Assembly (NCBI RefSeq): GCF_025460805.1
Contig: NZ_JAMXFJ010000002.1
Location: 259,490-323,489, forward strand
Origin: Microvirga sesbaniae
GTDB taxonomy: Bacteria > Pseudomonadota > Alphaproteobacteria > Rhizobiales > Beijerinckiaceae
Reading direction: 5' to 3'
DNA length: 64,000 nt
The notes beneath the pieces are model-generated. The model searched no databases. It was given only the letters and a program-made list of their open reading frames with translations, and was not told the DNA's origin. A program made the position numbers and the translations under genes. This document shows positions 59,995-64,000 of this stretch, in pieces; position 1 is the stretch's first letter; every line of letters starts with the position of its first letter.

Positions 59995-61304
59995 GAGGAG
60001 GCCTCCTCGTGCTCGTCGTGGCGGGTCTCGAACATGGAGACCACCGGCAAGAACCGCACGAACAGCAGCAGGAGCGCGGCGAACAGCCCGAGGGTCCCGA
60101 GGAAGAGTCCGGTTTCCGGAAGGGTCGGCGCGTAGGTGCGCCAGACGGAGGGCAGGTAATCCGTTTGGAGGCCGCCGACGATGATCGAGAAGCGGTCGAA
60201 CCAAACGCCGACCCCGATGGAAATTCCGACGAAGATCCCCGCGACGGTGCTCCGGCGCGCGGCCTTCAACCAGAGAAGCTGCGGGATCAGGATGCTGTAG
60301 ACGATGGACGTCCAGTAGAGGCCCGCGTAATCGCCCGTGATGCGGTTGAAGGTGGCCTCCTGCGGCACGGGCTCGGCGAGAAGTGCCGACGCGATCTCGT
60401 CGAGGTAGAGATAGCCGGACACCAGGGCGCTCGCGAGGACGAGCCGGCCCAGGAGATCGACGTCCTCATCGTCGATATAGCGCCCCAGCCGCAGGCCCCA
60501 GCGCAGCAGGACCGCCACGAGCAGCACGATGGACAATCCCTGCGCCAGGCCGGTGGCCACGAAATGCAGCGGCTGGCGCGTCTCGTGCCAGTCGGGCACC
60601 AGGGTCACGGCGAACTCGAACGCCACCGTGCTCTGCATGATGAGGATCAGGGGCAGCACCAGGATGGCCACGAGGCGGTACGCGCGCTGGTGATAGGCCC
60701 AGTCGCGGACCGAGCCGCGCCAGCCGAGGGCGAAGACCCCGTAGAGGCGCTTTCCCGCCCGGGTCCGGGCGCGGTCGCGCAGGGTCGCGAGGTCGGGGAT
60801 GAGGCCCACATACCAGAGCAGGCTCGTCACGATCGCGTGGGTGCTGATGGCCCAGAAGTCCCAGGTCAGGGTGCTGCGGAACTGCGGCCAGACCTGGAAG
60901 GTCGCCGGATAGGGGAAGACCCAGTAGAACAGCCAGGGACGCCCGAGATGGACGATCGGGAAGATGCCCGCGCAGATCACGGCGAAGAACGCCACGCCCT
61001 CGGCGAAGCGGTTGACCGCGGTGCGCAGGTCGTGGCGGCGCAGCACCAGGATGGCGGCGAACAGGCTCGCTCCGTTGGCGATGCCGATCCACCAGGCGTA
61101 GTTGATGAGGTCGAAGCCCCACACGAAGGGAATGTTCACGCCCCAGACGCCGACGCCGAGGATCGCCACCGAGATCAGCGTGTAGCCCAGCAGCAGCACG
61201 AGCGCGCCCGAGGCGAGAAGCGCGACCCACCAGATCCAGCCGAACCGCCTGGACAGCGGGACGTCCGCGACCGTGTTCGTCACCGCCTGGGCCTCGCTGC
61301 TCAT
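59991..61304 (-). CDS. actC: alternative complex III quinol-binding subunit ActC (NrfD/PsrC family)
   Basis: 437 residues with about ten membrane helices. Signatures: [40 protein letters not shown], and [20 protein letters not shown] in the middle. ActC is the main NrfD-like integral subunit holding the quinol site and, by proposal, a proton path. Four bases separate it from actB. Confidence 0.92.
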   Translation of the reverse strand: MSSEAQAVTNTVADVPLSRRFGWIWWVALLASGALVLLLGYTLISVAILGVGVWGVNIPFVWGFDLINYAWWIGIANGASLFAAILVLRRHDLRTAVNRFAEGVAFFAVICAGIFPIVHLGRPWLFYWVFPYPATFQVWPQFRSTLTWDFWAISTHAIVTSLLWYVGLIPDLATLRDRARTRAGKRLYGVFALGWRGSVRDWAYHQRAYRLVAILVLPLILIMQSTVAFEFAVTLVPDWHETRQPLHFVATGLAQGLSIVLLVAVLLRWGLRLGRYIDDEDVDLLGRLVLASALVSGYLYLDEIASALLAEPVPQEATFNRITGDYAGLYWTSIVYSILIPQLLWLKAARRSTVAGIFVGISIGVGVWFDRFSIIVGGLQTDYLPSVWRTYAPTLPETGLFLGTLGLFAALLLLFVRFLPVVSMFETRHDEHEEASS

Positions 61305-61308
61305 CGGG

Positions 61309-64000
<2,692 letters not shown>

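Overview
The window is GC-rich DNA from an alphaproteobacterium, most probably a Hyphomicrobiales (Rhizobiales) member near Microvirga or Methylobacterium. This is inferred from the NepR/EcfG stress-response genes, the HWE-family histidine kinase, the rhizobial-type rhamnose locus (rhaRSTPQUK with divergent rhaDI), a coxMNOP-like oxidase operon and the abundant short palindromic intergenic repeats. No rRNA, tRNA, CRISPR array, insertion sequence or prophage was recognised.

Layout. 1-5.1 kb: a general-stress-response neighbourhood with an HWE kinase, a response regulator broken by an in-frame stop, two NepR-type anti-sigma genes, an EcfG-type sigma factor broken by frameshifts, and an exported protein behind a perfect EcfG-type promoter. 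Much of this module looks decayed and is invaded by palindromic repeats. 5.2-10.5 kb: alpha/beta hydrolase, GH1-like glycosidase, aquaporin, a divergent isochorismatase-family/TetR pair and a degenerate DUF2384-like gene. 10.8-18 kb: a pectin/uronate operon (TRAP transporter dctPQM, kduI, kduD, kdgF) with a divergent GntR regulator, followed by an orphan Bug-type binding protein. 18-24.3 kb: tamA-tamB, outer-membrane assembly. 24.9-29.3 kb: a five-gene aa3-type oxidase operon. 29.5-40.3 kb: mixed housekeeping and signalling genes, including two class III adenylate cyclases, a FecR-domain protein, an M20 peptidase, trans-aconitate methyltransferase, a TPR protein and a GlxA-type AraC regulator. 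40.4-51.3 kb: the complete L-rhamnose regulon. 51.3-64 kb: a respiratory island with a caa3-type oxidase (fused subunits I+III, heme-c-tailed subunit II), CtaG, a lipoprotein cytochrome c, and alternative complex III (actF to actB, the last cut by the window edge).

How it works together. The uronate and rhamnose operons together would let the cell use the two backbone sugars of rhamnogalacturonan, which suggests a plant- or soil-associated life. Alternative complex III would oxidise quinol and pass electrons to the adjacent caa3 oxidase, while the operon at 25-29 kb supplies a second terminal oxidase. The annotated genes are tightly packed, with many 4-base ATGA/GTGA overlaps. Gene-free stretches hold mainly palindromic repeats.
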